Assembly: GCA_030141605.1 (NCBI GenBank)
Contig: JAQGDQ010001094.1
Coordinates: 1-63,351, forward strand
DNA length: 63,351 nucleotides
Origin: Tubiluchus corallicola
Lineage: Eukaryota > Priapulida > Priapulimorpha > Priapulimorphida > Tubiluchidae
Reading direction: 5' to 3'
Below, one piece after another: positions 21,989 through 63,351 of the stretch. The notes beneath the pieces are model-generated. The model did not search any database. It worked only from the letters and a program-made list of their open reading frames with translations, and had not been told where the DNA came from. Within the stretch, counting starts at the first letter, position 1; the number at the start of each line of letters is the position of its first letter. The position numbers were made by a program, and so were the translations under genes.

Positions 21989-22671
21989 CAGGGGCGGAAC
22001 TGGGGGGGGGGGGGGCAAGGGGGGCGCCCTGTCAAAATTTGCGCCCCCCCATGCAAAATCGGATAAATAATTTTTTTGCACTGAAAATTGCAGTTCGCAT
22101 GTAATCATTTTCAATATGAATTAGAAATAGGTAAAAAAATTTTTGGTAGCTTCAGTGTGCGTGCAGACAAAACTCAGTGTGCATAGAGGTGCCTATCACA
22201 GTGTAGGCCTACAGGGACCACACACAGTCACAGGCACTAGATGTATACGATGAGTGTGTGTCGGAAAACAAAGTCATCGACACGATTTTAAGCAAAAGAG
22301 CTGCGACGTTAAAATTATGACACAATAAACTTGTTGTCGTAACAAAGCTGGTGTGGGTTTTTGAATGACGTATCGTTCCACATTTCATTTTGGCATTATT
22401 TCCTGCGTATTATTTTCTTAAAACTTGTGTGTGATAAATTTCTGTAAATAACAATTTAGTTAGAGGCACATTAATAACGTTAGGTTAACTGAGAGTTAAT
22501 TTTCTCATTATTGCTCTGTCCACTATGCCGTTCTACACACGCTAATTATAGGCCTGCATGCAGTATAAAAGGGGTTAAAAATTGGCTTAACCGTTATTTA
22601 ACCACTCGGATACCTCGCCCTCCCAGAAAATCTTTGCCCCCCCATGCTTGCCACATCTAGTTCCGCCCCTG
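21989..22671. mobile_element. hAT MITE (CAGGGGCGGAAC family), exact TSD
   Basis: Termini CAGGGGCGGAACTGG and TAGTTCCGCCCCTG, exact 8-bp TSD TCCTATAG at 21981-21988 and 22672-22679. A G-run follows the left end. It is inserted inside the left arm of a larger inverted repeat (arms ~22680-22880 and 24190-24405). Confidence 0.88.
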
Positions 22672-22679
22672 TCCTATAG

Positions 22680-24405
22680 ACTCACGTCCTGGGAAACCAG
22701 GGTTTGAAAGTATGGTAAGTGCTGTAAGTCTGCGTCACTATCCATTGTAATTACAGCTTATAAAGTCACTCACCCCTTCTCCTCAGACAACCTCAACATA
22801 TGATAATCACTGGACTTGAAAAAGAGCATTAATGAATATTAATGTTAAAAAACTGAAGCAATCATAAAATGTGAAGATTTGACAGACGCGAAAATGTCTG
22901 TAAGCTTCACACTGACACCAGTAATAAGGTTTGAACCTAAGTTGTCCTACTGTACAAGTTTTATGTAATTTTGCAGGTGCTTATGTTCAACCTGTTTTCG
23001 TGAACACTTTTCTCAATCTCAAATCAGAATCCCTCGCAGTAAGCCATTATCCTGGTTCACACCAAGTAAATAAAACACACAAAGACATTTGATAAGCAAA
23101 TAATTTATAAACGCCCAAACTGACTTCACTTTTCTAACTAGGGAAAATGAGATATCGACTGAGTCGTACAAGCCAGTATGCCTGTAACATATAGTCATAG
23201 ATGTAGAATCTTGTACTAAAAGGTTACCCATATTACTCGTAGCTCTTTATGGTAATAAACAAATCATTTATGCATATCTGACATGGTGTCAGAAGTGGGA
23301 TGTAGTGAAACTGTGGAAGAAGCTTTGTTGAAGTATTGTAATTCATACACTTTCGTATTTAATATAGTAGACTTGGAAGTTGACATTTTAAATTCCGTTT
23401 TGAGCTCAATAGGATTGTATCGCTTTGTGAGAAAGGGAGATGTAACATATAGTCATAGATGTAGAATCTTGTACTAAAAGGTTACCCATATTACTTGTGG
23501 ATAATTATGGTAATAAACAAATCATTTATGCATATCTGACAACGCCTATAACAAATGCTTATGGAACAAAGAGGGGTGCCATGGTCTCCATTTGGACAGA
23601 ATCAGAATGTCGGGAGTTTCTAATACAGGAAAGTAGCAAATGAAAGGAAGGCCCAAGCTTCTGATGACATACGAAAGCAGTAATTTTGGTTTTACGTTGT
23701 GATGGACCGATGATTCAAAACTGGTGTGAAATGAAAAGAAGCAGACAACTTCATTCAAGTACCGTCCAAGACAATGTCGTGAATTTCAAGGCACATCAAA
23801 ATTTTGTACCTGTGGCACTTTTACAGCATCTCTTGAGAACAGCTGAAAGGACTGTAAAGATCTGTAATACTGAGGAGTTAAACGAACAGGTGGCATGTAA
23901 TGTAATGTGTAATAGCATTAATAACATTATCATTAATAACAGTAATAAGCTTATTTGCAGTATGTCACGGTACGTCATCTCGCAAGAAAGTTTCATTAAA
24001 AAACACACTACAGGTAAGTTTTATAGTACACCTACCAGTGCTGATATGAGAAAACATACTGAATTACTGAGTTTTGATAACTGAAGCACTTATTGTCCAA
24101 TATGGATGCTTTTCTGAAGACAGAACTACTTGTTTTTCATTATTTAGTTACCCATATGCTCTAAGCATTTACTCAAACCTACTGTTAAATCTTGACATTT
24201 TATGATTGCTTCAGTTTTTTAACATTAATATTCATTAATGCTCTTTTTCAAGTCCAGTGATTATCATATATTGAGGTTGTCTGAGGAGAAGGGGTGAGTG
24301 ACTTTATAAACTGTAATTACAATGGATAGTGACACTGACTTACAGCACTTACCATACTTTCAAACCCTGGTTTCCCAAGACGTAAGTCCATAGGACCTCT
24401 TTTGA
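22680..24405. repeat. Long inverted repeat (foldback-like) with ~200-bp arms
   Basis: 22680-22880 and 24190-24405 are inverted copies (shared GGGAAACCAGGGTTTGAAAG and GACTTGAAAAAGAGCATTAA). The left arm continues across the hAT insertion to about 21960. Beside the right arm, 24092-24172 and 24412-24495 are direct repeats of each other (CTGAAGACAGAACTACTTGT). The interior carries the TRIM-like element and a 132-codon frame (23686-24084) without recognisable similarity. Class uncertain. Confidence 0.65.
23183..23541 (+). mobile_element. TRIM-like miniature LTR retroelement
   Basis: Two 101-bp direct repeats (23183-23283 and 23441-23541, about five mismatches) start TGTAAC, end TGACA and contain AATAAA. 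Directly after the first comes a primer-binding-like sequence TGGTGTCAGAAGTGGGA (23284-23300). Directly before the second is a purine tract GAGAAAGGGAGA. Flanks ATGCC (23178-23182) and ACGCC (23542-23546) fit a decayed 5-bp TSD. The 157-bp interior encodes no gag or pol, so it would depend on another element. Confidence 0.8.
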
Positions 24406-24761
24406 GCGTTCAATATTGTCCAATACGGATGTTTTTCTGAAGACAGAACTACTTGTTCTTTATTATTTAGTTACCCATATGCTCTAAGCATTAACTTACA
24501 AATTTGAATCTTGTCTTACCTTCTAAGATATTTTAGAATAGAATTCTATAATATTTTACAATATAAAATTAGACTGTACATCTTTGACACGGTGACTCAC
24601 AGTTGTGCGATTTCGTTAACTTGGTCCGAATTTTCTAGTTCTGCTACAACACTACAAGGTCCGGACTTTTCTGATATGTCAGTATCTTCAGTCTGGAAGG
24701 AAACGAAATACTTGACATTCAATCAACATTTAGAATTTAACTAACGTATAACAAGACATAA

Positions 24762-25354
24762 TATAGGTTTTACACGTCAAATGTAGACACAGGAAAGTTC
24801 AAATGTGACATATGTAAGTCAAATGTAGATGCAATCAACATTAAGAATGTAGTGAAATTGGTTCCCACTTCCCAATGAACAGTGAATCACTAATTAGTTT
24901 TTTAAGCAATGCATTAGCACTGCATTAATGAATTAGTTTCTCTCAAAAAACATTGTTTATTTTAAGAATGTATTGTTTTCTCTAACAGTTCCAATGGCAT
25001 GTAAAGTTTGCAGAATATTAGTGAACCTATAACGTTGTTATTTTAGCTTAAGAGCAATTATTAAATTGAAATTAAAGAAGATTAAATTTAACATCCTTAA
25101 ACTTTACCACCTATCCACATTGGAGATACCAATGTCACATTTGACTTGACACGTGTCTACATTTGACTTACCAAAAATGCTTAAGATTTCATGAAAACCA
25201 TTGTTAACACATTTGAACTACCTAAGTCTACATTTGAGATACCAAGACACATTTGAATTACCTAAATCTACATTTGAGTTACCAAGACACATTTGAATTA
25301 CCTAAATCTACAGTTGAGTTAACGCAGGTCTATATTTTACATGTAAAACCTATA
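24762..25354. mobile_element. CAAATGTAG-family TIR element, copy 1
   Basis: Ends TATAGGTTTTACACGTCAAA and its inverse ATGTAAAACCTATA; inside each end the motif CAAATGTAGA/CAAATGTG recurs about every 20 bp. No coding frame. Six copies in the window (24762, 32872, 42301, 47594, 52268, 52762). Confidence 0.75.
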
Positions 25355-25863
25355 TGACATTTCGAAAAATGTTCGTTTTTGTGCTTCTCATCATAAGCCA
25401 ACATGTAATTAATATATCACTCATAAAACAAGGTGCACATAGCAGATAATAACTAGGTTAACGTACAGTTTAAAGAGAAAGAAACGTTTTGAAGTGAACA
25501 CAATGAAGCAAGCGAAGCAACTATCTCTCTCTCCTTGAACTATGGTAAGTGTAAGATTTTTCAAACATAACCGCACAAGACATGTGCTTAGTGACTAGCG
25601 AGATATTAACAGATGAAAGAAATCAGACTCAGAATCGATGTACAAAATTTAAGAATGAAGTACCGCATCACCTGGTAATCAACAGATCACAGTTAAATAC
25701 ATAAAGTTTTACAGCTCACTTCGTAGCTATAAATTAAAAAAATACTATTCTTCACAGTAAATTTAAATCACCGCCCACTACTTACACTGTCCAATGACAC
25801 AGTTGAAATTCTAGTAAAAATACAGAGCAAATAAGGCATATTTTGACACTTTATTTCTTCCAC

Positions 25864-25865
<2 letters not shown>

Positions 25866-25951
<86 letters not shown>

Positions 25952-25961
25952 TGTGTGTGTG
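25866..25961. repeat. (TG)n microsatellite
   Basis: Nearly pure TG dinucleotide array. It lies just downstream of the K2P stop codon, upstream in transcript terms of a minus-strand AATAAA at 25855-25850, so it may be in that gene's 3' UTR. Confidence 0.95.
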
Positions 25962-26297
25962 CATTAATGAAGTTAATACCAGCAATACAAAATCAATAAA
26001 ACATATTTTTCAATACGACAAAGTGCTGTCACATGTATAATTAGGCACAGCAAAAGAAAACAACTCATGCATTTTTGAGTTACAATACTGTTAGCCCACT
26101 ATTACGCATTTGCTACGTATACATATACACACAATACATCCTCCTTGAATGTAAAGAAAAAATGAATTAGCATCCAGTTGTAAGCCCTTCACCAAAAAAC
26201 TTAGCAAAAAATACATACATTATAAAAAATAAGTTTGTAATATAATGAATGAATAAATATCATGCAAATAAAAAACATATCATGCAGTGGAATTAGT

Positions 26298-39601
<13,304 letters not shown>

Positions 39602-39872
39602 TGTACCCCCTAAAACAAATTAATTTAAAATCCTTAAAAAATTATTATTTAAGCATCTCAACGTAATACATAAATTTAAGTAAAACTAAATTTTTCAAAT
39701 AATTTTAATGGGTCCATTTATTATTAGTTTGCTGGATTACTGCTGTGTTTACCTGCCTTGAATTTTTAATTTTACCTGCCTTGGCTTTCTATTTTAGAAT
39801 TCTGTCTGCAACAGAGCATTAAATCGCGATGACAGGGCTATGCAAACCTAAAAGATATAAATCTTTACTTAC

Positions 39873-40100
39873 CTCCAAAAAAGATTTCAAATGAAGTTGG
39901 AAAACCTTTTCAACGAAAAAGTCAGATTCCTCAGCAGGAAATACTCTTAACCACACAGTAATCAGCTTATCAAGTAATATCCTGAAGTATCTTAAGGAAT
40001 GGCACTCCCACATTCATTCAGTTTCCAATGTGATTTTTCAAGCAGTATAAGAAATCTTGCAGGTCGGGCAATCGAGAGCTGTTACAAATATTACACATCT
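39873..40100 (-). other. Possible 5' UTR exon of the K2P gene
   Basis: A strong donor (TTGGAG|GTAAGTAAAG) lies at 39872 on the minus strand, 260 bp upstream of the first coding exon's acceptor. Its frames do not join in phase to the channel, so it would be non-coding. The 5' end is not determined. Confidence 0.4.
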
Positions 40101-42300
40101 ATGGTCGCAAACTAGGAAGAATCAAAATCAATGAAAAATCGTTTTTCCCAGTTTGTAAATTGCTATAAATATTCTAATTTTTTTTAAAATAAAATTAGTG
40201 ATTCTAATTAAGTATAATCGTCTCTTCTACCTTGGCTAAGGTAGGCTAAGAATCACTATTAGAACGGGCAAACTTGTCTAGGACATTTAGGAGGGATTTT
40301 TCAAAGTTAAAACCTTGTCCTAGAACTATAGCAGTAAAATTTAATTGAAGTAGGTAATTGTAGAACTACATATTGCAGAGTAAATTAATTCACTGAAACA
40401 TCTGGACGCAAAACTTTAGCACGATCGCCCAAAGTGTATGAGGCTATGTAGTAACTTAAAAACATCAGGTCTTATTATTTTAGATAACTGGAAAGTTGCA
40501 ACCACATTCATGTAACTGTAATATCTGTGAATCTCAGTTGGAGAGAATGGCGCACATGCCGGGAAAATGAATTCATATCTTTGCGTAATATAGTAGGCAC
40601 ATGTGTGGGAAATCGAATCATTGTGAGTGAACCTATCGTATTCTATGGCATCTATTTGTGAATAAATTTTATTGTTTTAAATAATTATCATGTCTGTAAA
40701 AATAGCCTGTAAGCCAAAGTTTTATTTTGTAAGAACAAACGTTAAATTAATTAAGCTATTGTATTGCGTTGTGTTTTGTTGTGTTGCATTGTGTTGTGTT
40801 GCGTTGTGCTGTGCTGTGTTGCATTGTGTTGTATTGTATTTTATTGTGTTGCATTGCATCGCACTGTATCGTATACCATTATTAGCTGCTTATTGTTAAA
40901 AAACTTGCTATCGTATGAGACCAATTTAAAAATGTCTATTTTTATGCTGTCATTGTGTTTTTGCAGTAAGATTCACGGGCTCATTGTGAAGTGACAATGT
41001 GCAATATACTCACTAATTTGATCATTTTTAGGGTATTCAGTACTTTTATTACGGCTGTCACACTACATTTTCTTATACATGTAATTATGATTGTATGCAA
41101 TCAAACTAGCCGCAATGTCAAGGGACATATTAGACGAAAAAATATTTAATCCGAAGGCGTGCTTATGAATTTAACTAATACTTTAATTTAATGTTTAGTT
41201 AATAAATGCACTAACTATTGCAAAAATCATTATTAATGGGCAACAGCTGGAAGCCATTGATTTGGGTTTTATTAGGTCGATAATACATGAAAATCATAAA
41301 ATGTCTGTAAAATCCTATTAAATCATCTATGAAGATATGCGCAGTAGAGGTCTATATTTACAGATAATCTAAAGATATCGACTATTGTTTTCGAATGAGA
41401 TGCCGTTGTTATGGAGTTATGTTGTTGTTTACCTGTCTGAAGGCAGATTTCTTTTATTTTAGAATTCTGCCAGCCCAATGTCTACAATAGACGTGACGGG
41501 TGTATGATGATGATGATGACGATGATGTTATGGAGGAGGATTTGTAGTTTGCTCAATGTAATTATTTCGGTGGTCTGAGGAACGGCAATATTATGTTATC
41601 ATCCACGTAAGTATGTTTGTCTACATTGAAGCTACAATATTATGGGATACAGCTATTACCCTAATGAGAATCTGATTTAATTCAGTGGTGGATGATGACA
41701 GAGATTTTATTTATTTTTTTATGTTACTTTTTATTTATTATTATTATTATCACATTCAGTACAATATAATGACATTAAGCACACAGTGACATCAAAATTA
41801 TTACATCTACTGTATTAAATTGTTATGTTTCATTCACTATTGTTATCATAAAAGAATAATTGTACTGCAGTGGGGTAGAGAAGCAAAGGCTTGTATAAGC
41901 CCACTGTCATGTCAACCCAACAAAAAAAAGAATGGATGAGTGAACAAAAAAAAAAGAACTGGGAGAAAGGTTAGATCACACAGGAAGGGTAGAAGGATGT
42001 GTTAGTGGAAATGGTAGGAAGAAAGATAATAGATTGTGCTATGTTAACATCAGCTGTAAAGATTTATCAATGATGCCTTGTTTTGCATAATCTGTACCAG
42101 GATTGTGGTAAATAGTGGAATAACAGAAATATAAAATGATGATATATGGTATATATATATATATATATATGGTATGGCCTGCTGAGTCATTAGTGTGACA
42201 TTAATAAATTGTTGCGAGTGGAGAGGCAGCGTGTAGAAGCGTAAAAAAGCGTCAAAAAGCTAGCAAATTGAACTCGTTAACCAATTATATTAACAATTCT
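40101..42300. other. Intergenic between K2P 5' end and mGluR 3' end
   Basis: No exon is seen. Contains a degenerate TTGTG-type pentanucleotide tract at 40764-40870 and short TA, GAT and poly-A tracts. Confidence 0.45.
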
Positions 42301-42802
42301 TTAGGTTTTACATGTCAAATGTAGACCCTCGTTAACTCAAATGTAGATTTAGGTAATTCAAATGTGTCTTGGTAACTCAAATGTAGACTTAGGTAGTTCA
42401 AATGTGTTAACAATGGTTTTCAACAAATCTTGAACGTTTTTGATAAGTCAAATGTAGACACATGTCAAGTCAAATGTGATATTGGTATCTCAAATGTGGA
42501 TAGGTGGTAAAGCTTAAGGATGTTAAATTTAATCTTTTTTAATTTCAATTTAATAATTGCTCCTAAGTTAAAATAACAACGTTATAGGCCTACTAATAGA
42601 TGCACTATCTTTGGTTTATCTTTTTCTAATTTGCACTTAAAAAACTTAATTACCGATTTATTTAAAGTACCGCATCTACATTTGACTTACCTAAGTCACA
42701 TTTGAGTTACCAAAACACATTCAAAATTCCTATGTCTACATTTGACAGACCTAAGTCACATTTGAATTTTCCTGTGTCTACATTTGACGTGTAAAACCTA
42801 TT
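42301..42802. mobile_element. CAAATGTAG-family TIR element, copy 3
   Basis: Starts TTAGGTTTTACATGTCAAAT, ends GACGTGTAAAACCTA; phased CAAATGTAG motifs in both ends. Shorter middle than copies 1 and 6. Confidence 0.75.
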
Positions 42803-44018
42803 GTTTGTTTTTCATAGATTCAATGTATGTATGTCGTATATTCAATTTCTGTTAATAAAATCTCTAAACCAAAGCTGACAAAATTCTAAATTCTTGAGGA
42901 TAATTAAGAAAGACTTTTGTCTATAAAAGTCTCTAGGTCATGTGAAGTCTGTACAAATCACTGACATGATATCAAAAGTTTAATTAATAATGGGTTTGCA
43001 AAATGATTAATAATGATCTTGACATTATAAGATTATAATAATGTATTAACCATCACGGAGATTTCATGTTCAAAATTAACCAAAATAAAAAAATAATATA
43101 TTTTTTTAAAATCACTGCAGTGTGAGTGATCTTGGTTTGCTAGCTGTGAGGGATGAACTATTTTGATCATTGCAGAATGCGGTGCACTAGCGCATAGTAC
43201 AAGGCGCCTGCAATGTAAACAGAAGGTTACCGGTTGAATTCAAAATTTAGTTAATTATGTGTTATAGGTACAAATGTTTTGGTCCATTACACCTTCCCAA
43301 AATAGTATATGCATTAGAAGCCACAATATATTAGACTGTAGTTCAACAAGCTAGACTACTTTTTCTACTCTGACATTGTATAGGTGGAACTTGTTAAGTA
43401 CACACGTCTCTGTTACATTTAAAATTTGACTTATAATTATACTGCTACCTTTTACTGACATTCTGGCTTTTTCTCGACTCAATATTGGACCAACAATGTA
43501 TGTATGCATTTTAGCTTTTTAGTGTAACGTAGTAACCTGTAGCACTTATTTTCTAGCACTTATTTCAGTATTTTTGTAGAGGTAGTAATTGTAGACTACA
43601 GAAAACTTGTATTTTGCAGAATAAACTAACATAGATATGGGAAGGCAGCTTTGGTTTGAGTGTATACATTACATTATGGGTTAATTTGTAACATCATTAA
43701 TGTAGTGAGTGAAGTTAAAATTAATAAATTTTCGTTAGCAAAACCGAAGAGTAAAACATGAAATCAGTTTTTTTGTATTTTATATTATGCATTATTTTTT
43801 GTACAACAGGGGCACAATTATGATCATACAGAACTTACATACATACTATAGTCCTGTAAATGGTCGTACTATAGGTCTTACACAACAAGATCATGGATGC
43901 AGAAGTTACTGAGACCTGCCATCATAGTGCAATTTAAGATAAGTTTCAATTAAGGTCCGGAAGTTGGCACGGAAACAAAATCTCACGTAAAATGTGCGGC
44001 CTATGTGAGGCCTAACTC
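42803..44018. other. Intergenic, nothing recognised
   Basis: AT-rich sequence without a supported exon or transposon boundary. Confidence 0.45.
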
Positions 44019-44481
44019 TTAACCCTTTCATACCAGTTGTATCCCGTGGGATACGAGAATATTCTCTGCCTTTAAAAATAATAAAATTTTAAAACTGACA
44101 ATTATTTGATTTGTTAATAGTTATTTTGATTTAAGTCAATAACAATAGACTAAAAATAGTGATAAAATGGCAAACTAAAAAATCTACATAGCATAAAAAC
44201 TGCGCAAGGTACAGTACCTTAGAGACGACTTTGTACAGATCAGTATAGCGTGCATACTAAATGTCTTAAATACTTTTAAAAAATTATCAGCATTTGCTTT
44301 TTATCGTGTTTAGCAACTATTGAATCCCAATGTATCCCGTGGAATACAGGCTATATTTAGCATGCGGGCACAGGTAGAAAAAATAATTATTATGTGTAAA
44401 CAAGATGGACATACTGAACAAAAGTACCAAGCCAAAAATTTTTTTCTTATTAAAAAAATAATTTGGGACTGAAAGGGTTAA
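44019..44481. mobile_element. piggyBac-like MITE, copy 3
   Basis: TTAA flanks, CCCTTTCATACCAGTTGTAT start and GGGACTGAAAGGG end, GTATCCCGTGGGATAC palindrome near the left end and a one-base-off version inside. Confidence 0.8.
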
Positions 44482-44687
44482 TCTATATAAATAAAATAAT
44501 CAGAGCATTCGTAGCACAATTTTCAATAACTAAGCAAAAGTTTAGATTACTTTATATTGTGAATGAGACCAATAATGCGTTTTTTCGTGAATCAGTGGTG
44601 CATGCTGGGATGCCGATGTGGCGCCGTTTTTTAAGATAATTATTAAGAATCTTTTCCAGTTGCATAAGAGTAAAAATAATTCATTGT

Positions 44688-44795
44688 ATTGGTACGTGTC
44701 GTTTTATAATCAGACTCTTCATAGTTTTGTCATTCTTAAAACACCAATAATCAGCTATACACAACCAATACAACGAATTATTTTTACTATAAGTC
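44688..44795. repeat. Interspersed repeat, inverted copy at 51692-51790
   Basis: Shared strings AATCAGACTCTTC and CACCAATAATCAGCTA are found reverse-complemented near 51700-51780. Element class unknown. Confidence 0.65.
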
Positions 44796-45149
44796 TTTTA
44801 AACAGATAAGCCGAATTCTAAGCAATATAATTTTGTATGGAAAGTGTAAGGGTATACCTTTCTTTCACCTTTAAGTTTAAGTTAAACAACACTTGTAATC
44901 GCATTGTTACACAACGAAATGTGTGTAGTTCGTCACAATTTAACACATCTGAACTGAGAGGTACAGCACCTGTTTTTGGTGAAATGCAGGCGCTAGTGCC
45001 CGTCTACCGCAGGTCACCGCAAGAATGCCATTGTAAGCCAGATGCTCCATAAAAAAGTGATGTGCCTTATTATATGCCAGTAATTACGATATATAATTTG
45101 TACAAATATACAACTGTACACTTGGGTGAAGGATAAATATATGTTTTAA

Positions 45150-61312
<16,163 letters not shown>

Positions 61313-61781
61313 CTGAAATAGAGAATTTAAGTCAGTTAGACAGGCTAGTATAGGCTGCAGCTTAGGTTCCCTCAAGTTTGGGGGACGGCATATTCTGTTG
61401 CCATCACAGCACTAGTTGCTGTTGCCATCGCAGCACTAGTTGCTGTTGCCATCACAGCACTAGGACGCGCAAACGATAAATGTGATGACGACGATGACAA
61501 CGATGATAACGATGACGACGTGATGGTGATGATGATGGCAATGATGGTAGTAATTATGATTGTGAGAGACTACTACTTCATGATGCCCAAAGTCAAAAAA
61601 TTCATGTTTGAGTAGCTTTATTACGTTTTATCTGTAAGAAAAATGATAACAAAATATGACAAACTAATTTCAGCCAAAAAAGAAACAAAGAAATTAATAA
61701 TAAAGTGACACTGAATAAACTTACATCATGGCTCTACTACTCTTGACAAATAAATGGTTTAACTGAGACAAACAACAACAA

Positions 61782-61812
<31 letters not shown>

Positions 61813-62372
61813 CTTCTTAGCCAAGAACAGACTGCAAACTAGGCAGGTAAACTTGCTGTGTCAATAGAGCATGACAGAAAGAAGCCAAGTCAAGACATAC
61901 ATACACGAATGCAGTTAAATGACAGTATAGGGGGGGGGGGGTTTACAGAATGAGAGAACACTGAAGTAATAAAATAACCTAAAACCTTTCACAGTGATAA
62001 TGATGACTGTGCTTCTGGTTGTAGAAGAAGAGAGAGAAGAACGAAAATACGTTTGATCAGAAGAAAAAAAATTCTAGACAGAATATGCTGAAGAACACTG
62101 AACACAAATCTTAATTTGATGAACTTTTATTACCATTATTAATTTTCTACAAGTCACACTAGCCAGCTACATCAAGGAACTTTACAAAGCAAAATTAAAA
62201 GCAGAATTCATGTAAAACGAAATAGCAAATCGGCTGCATTTGTTGTTTTTGCTGGCTACGTTACAAATGAAACGTCAAAATTAATGTTCGATTTTACTAT
62301 TGTTATCGTTGTTCGAGTTTGGCAAATGTTTATCCTATTTTAGAGCTGAACTGATGGAAATTTATTCTACAG

Positions 62373-62499
62373 GAGGTAATGGTCAGGAAGTGAAATTCAA
62401 TGCTGATGGAGACGGTTTGGGATTCTATGACGTATTTCAGTATCAACGCTTACATCAGGGCAAATACGATTACGTCAAATTAGGAGATTGGGCAGGAAG
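62373..62499 (+). pseudogene. Antisense duplicate of mGluR exon 57825-57951
   Basis: 127 bp with intact acceptor (TTCTACAG) and donor (GGAAG|GTAATG). The 67-codon frame running through it has the same amino-acid sequence as the genuine exon's frame. It lies on the strand opposite to the receptor gene, so it cannot be spliced into that transcript in this configuration. Confidence 0.85.
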
Positions 62500-62583
62500 G
62501 TAATGTGATGATCGTCCCCCCCAATAGTTTGAACTAATTACAAACTAATTACAAACTAATTAATAATTTATAGTCCCGTCCAA

Positions 62584-63150
62584 ATAGTAAAGCCTATATG
62601 AAGCTACAATTGTAACTGTAAGGCCTATATCTAGCTACAATTCTAATTGTAAGGCCTATATGTAGCTGCAATGGTAACTGTAAGGCCTATATGTAGCTGC
62701 AAACTGTAAGGCGTACGTGTAACTACAATTGTAGCTGTAATGCCTATATGTAGCTACAATTGTAACTGTAAGGCCTATATGTAGCTGCAATTCTAACTGT
62801 AAGGCCTATATGTAGCTGCAATTCTAACTGTAAGGCCTATATGTACCTGCAATTGTAACTGTAAGGCCTATATGTAGCTGCAATTGTAACTGTAAGGCCT
62901 ATGTGTAGCTACAATTGTAACTCTAAGGCCTATATGTAGCTACAATTGTAACTATAAGGCCTATATGTAGCTACAATTGTAACTGCAAGGCCTACATGTA
63001 GCTACAATTGTAACTGTAAGGCCTATATGTAGCTACAATTGTAGCTATAAGGCCTATATGTAGCTACAATTGTAACTGTAAGGCCTATATGTAGCTACAA
63101 TTGTAACTGTAAGGCCTACATGTCGCTACAATTGTAACTGTGACGGTTCT
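62584..63150. repeat. Minisatellite, ~31-bp unit (inverted copy)
   Basis: Reverse complement of the array at 57178-57745 within the right arm, with the same order of variant units. Confidence 0.93.
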
Positions 63151-63351
63151 TGTTGTAACTGTTAGTTTCGGTATCTTGTACAATACGTTTATTGGATAAA
63201 ATTCCACTGATTTTGTTATAGTAATAGTAATGATGGGTGGAAAGGAAAAATAGCCTAAACAGGGGATTTACAAGGGCAAATGCCTCAATGCTGCGAATAT
63301 ATTGTTACGAAGGCAGATTTTGACCAACCCCCTAATGTTAGTAATGGGTAT

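Larger units (their letters stand above)
61393..63351. repeat. Right arm of ~2-kb inverted duplication
   Basis: Inverted copy of 56958-58926; continues to the window end, so the full arm length is unknown. Confidence 0.93.

Noticed and set aside
23686-24084. 132-codon frame as a gene
   Set aside because: No recognisable domain, low complexity at its centre, and it lies inside a repeat complex.
62300-62503. A second, plus-strand mGluR gene
   Set aside because: Only one exon is copied, inside the inverted arm; no other receptor exon occurs on the plus strand in the window.

Overview
The window is AT-rich, intron-bearing animal DNA, densely packed with transposon remnants, microsatellites and minisatellites. 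Four spliced genes and one intron-less neuropeptide gene can be read with confidence. The peptide gene encodes an arthropod-style DH44/CRF diuretic hormone (core LSVVNPLTVLRKQL, amidation Gly). With the AT-rich repetitive introns and 5S-rRNA-derived SINEs this suggests an arthropod with a large genome, perhaps a chelicerate or horseshoe crab; the species is inference.

Layout. 2.75-6.1 kb: TXNL4B (Dim1-like spliceosomal thioredoxin fold), + strand, 3 coding exons, with clustered heat-shock elements and a TATA box about 450 bp upstream of the ATG. 8.6-17.0 kb: ZCRB1 (U11/U12-31K minor-spliceosome protein), - strand, 6 coding exons, complete, tail-to-tail with TXNL4B. 18.1-18.9 kb: DH44-like prohormone, + strand, one exon, head-to-head with ZCRB1. 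19-26 kb: transposon-rich intergenic DNA including a miniature LTR (TRIM-like) element. 26.3-39.6 kb (5' UTR exon possibly near 39.9 kb): two-pore-domain K+ channel, - strand, 6 coding exons, complete; its first large intron holds two long minisatellites. 40-45 kb: intergenic. 45.15-61.3 kb and beyond the right edge: metabotropic glutamate receptor, - strand; 7 exons cover the second half of the ligand-binding domain, the cysteine-rich domain, the 7TM domain and the tail. Its N-terminal exons lie outside the window.

The most unusual structures are in the receptor gene. (1) The splice acceptor and first ~50 bp of the cysteine-rich/7TM exon are repeated six more times upstream. All unit lengths are multiples of three and the whole array stays open. 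(2) An inverted duplication of about 2 kb flanks three receptor exons. It includes a perfect-reading antisense copy of a fourth exon, so the pre-mRNA could form a very long hairpin.

Repeats include several hAT-type non-autonomous elements with exact 8-bp target duplications, a TTAA-flanked piggyBac-like MITE family, pogo-like TA-flanked MITEs, Helitron-like elements (two joined head-to-tail in a TXNL4B intron), an unclassified TIR family built of phased CAAATGTAG motifs, and 3' stubs of several LINE families. The genes do not form an operon. TXNL4B and ZCRB1 are both splicing factors; the peptide hormone, K2P channel and mGluR are neuronal or neuroendocrine. The proximity may be coincidental.
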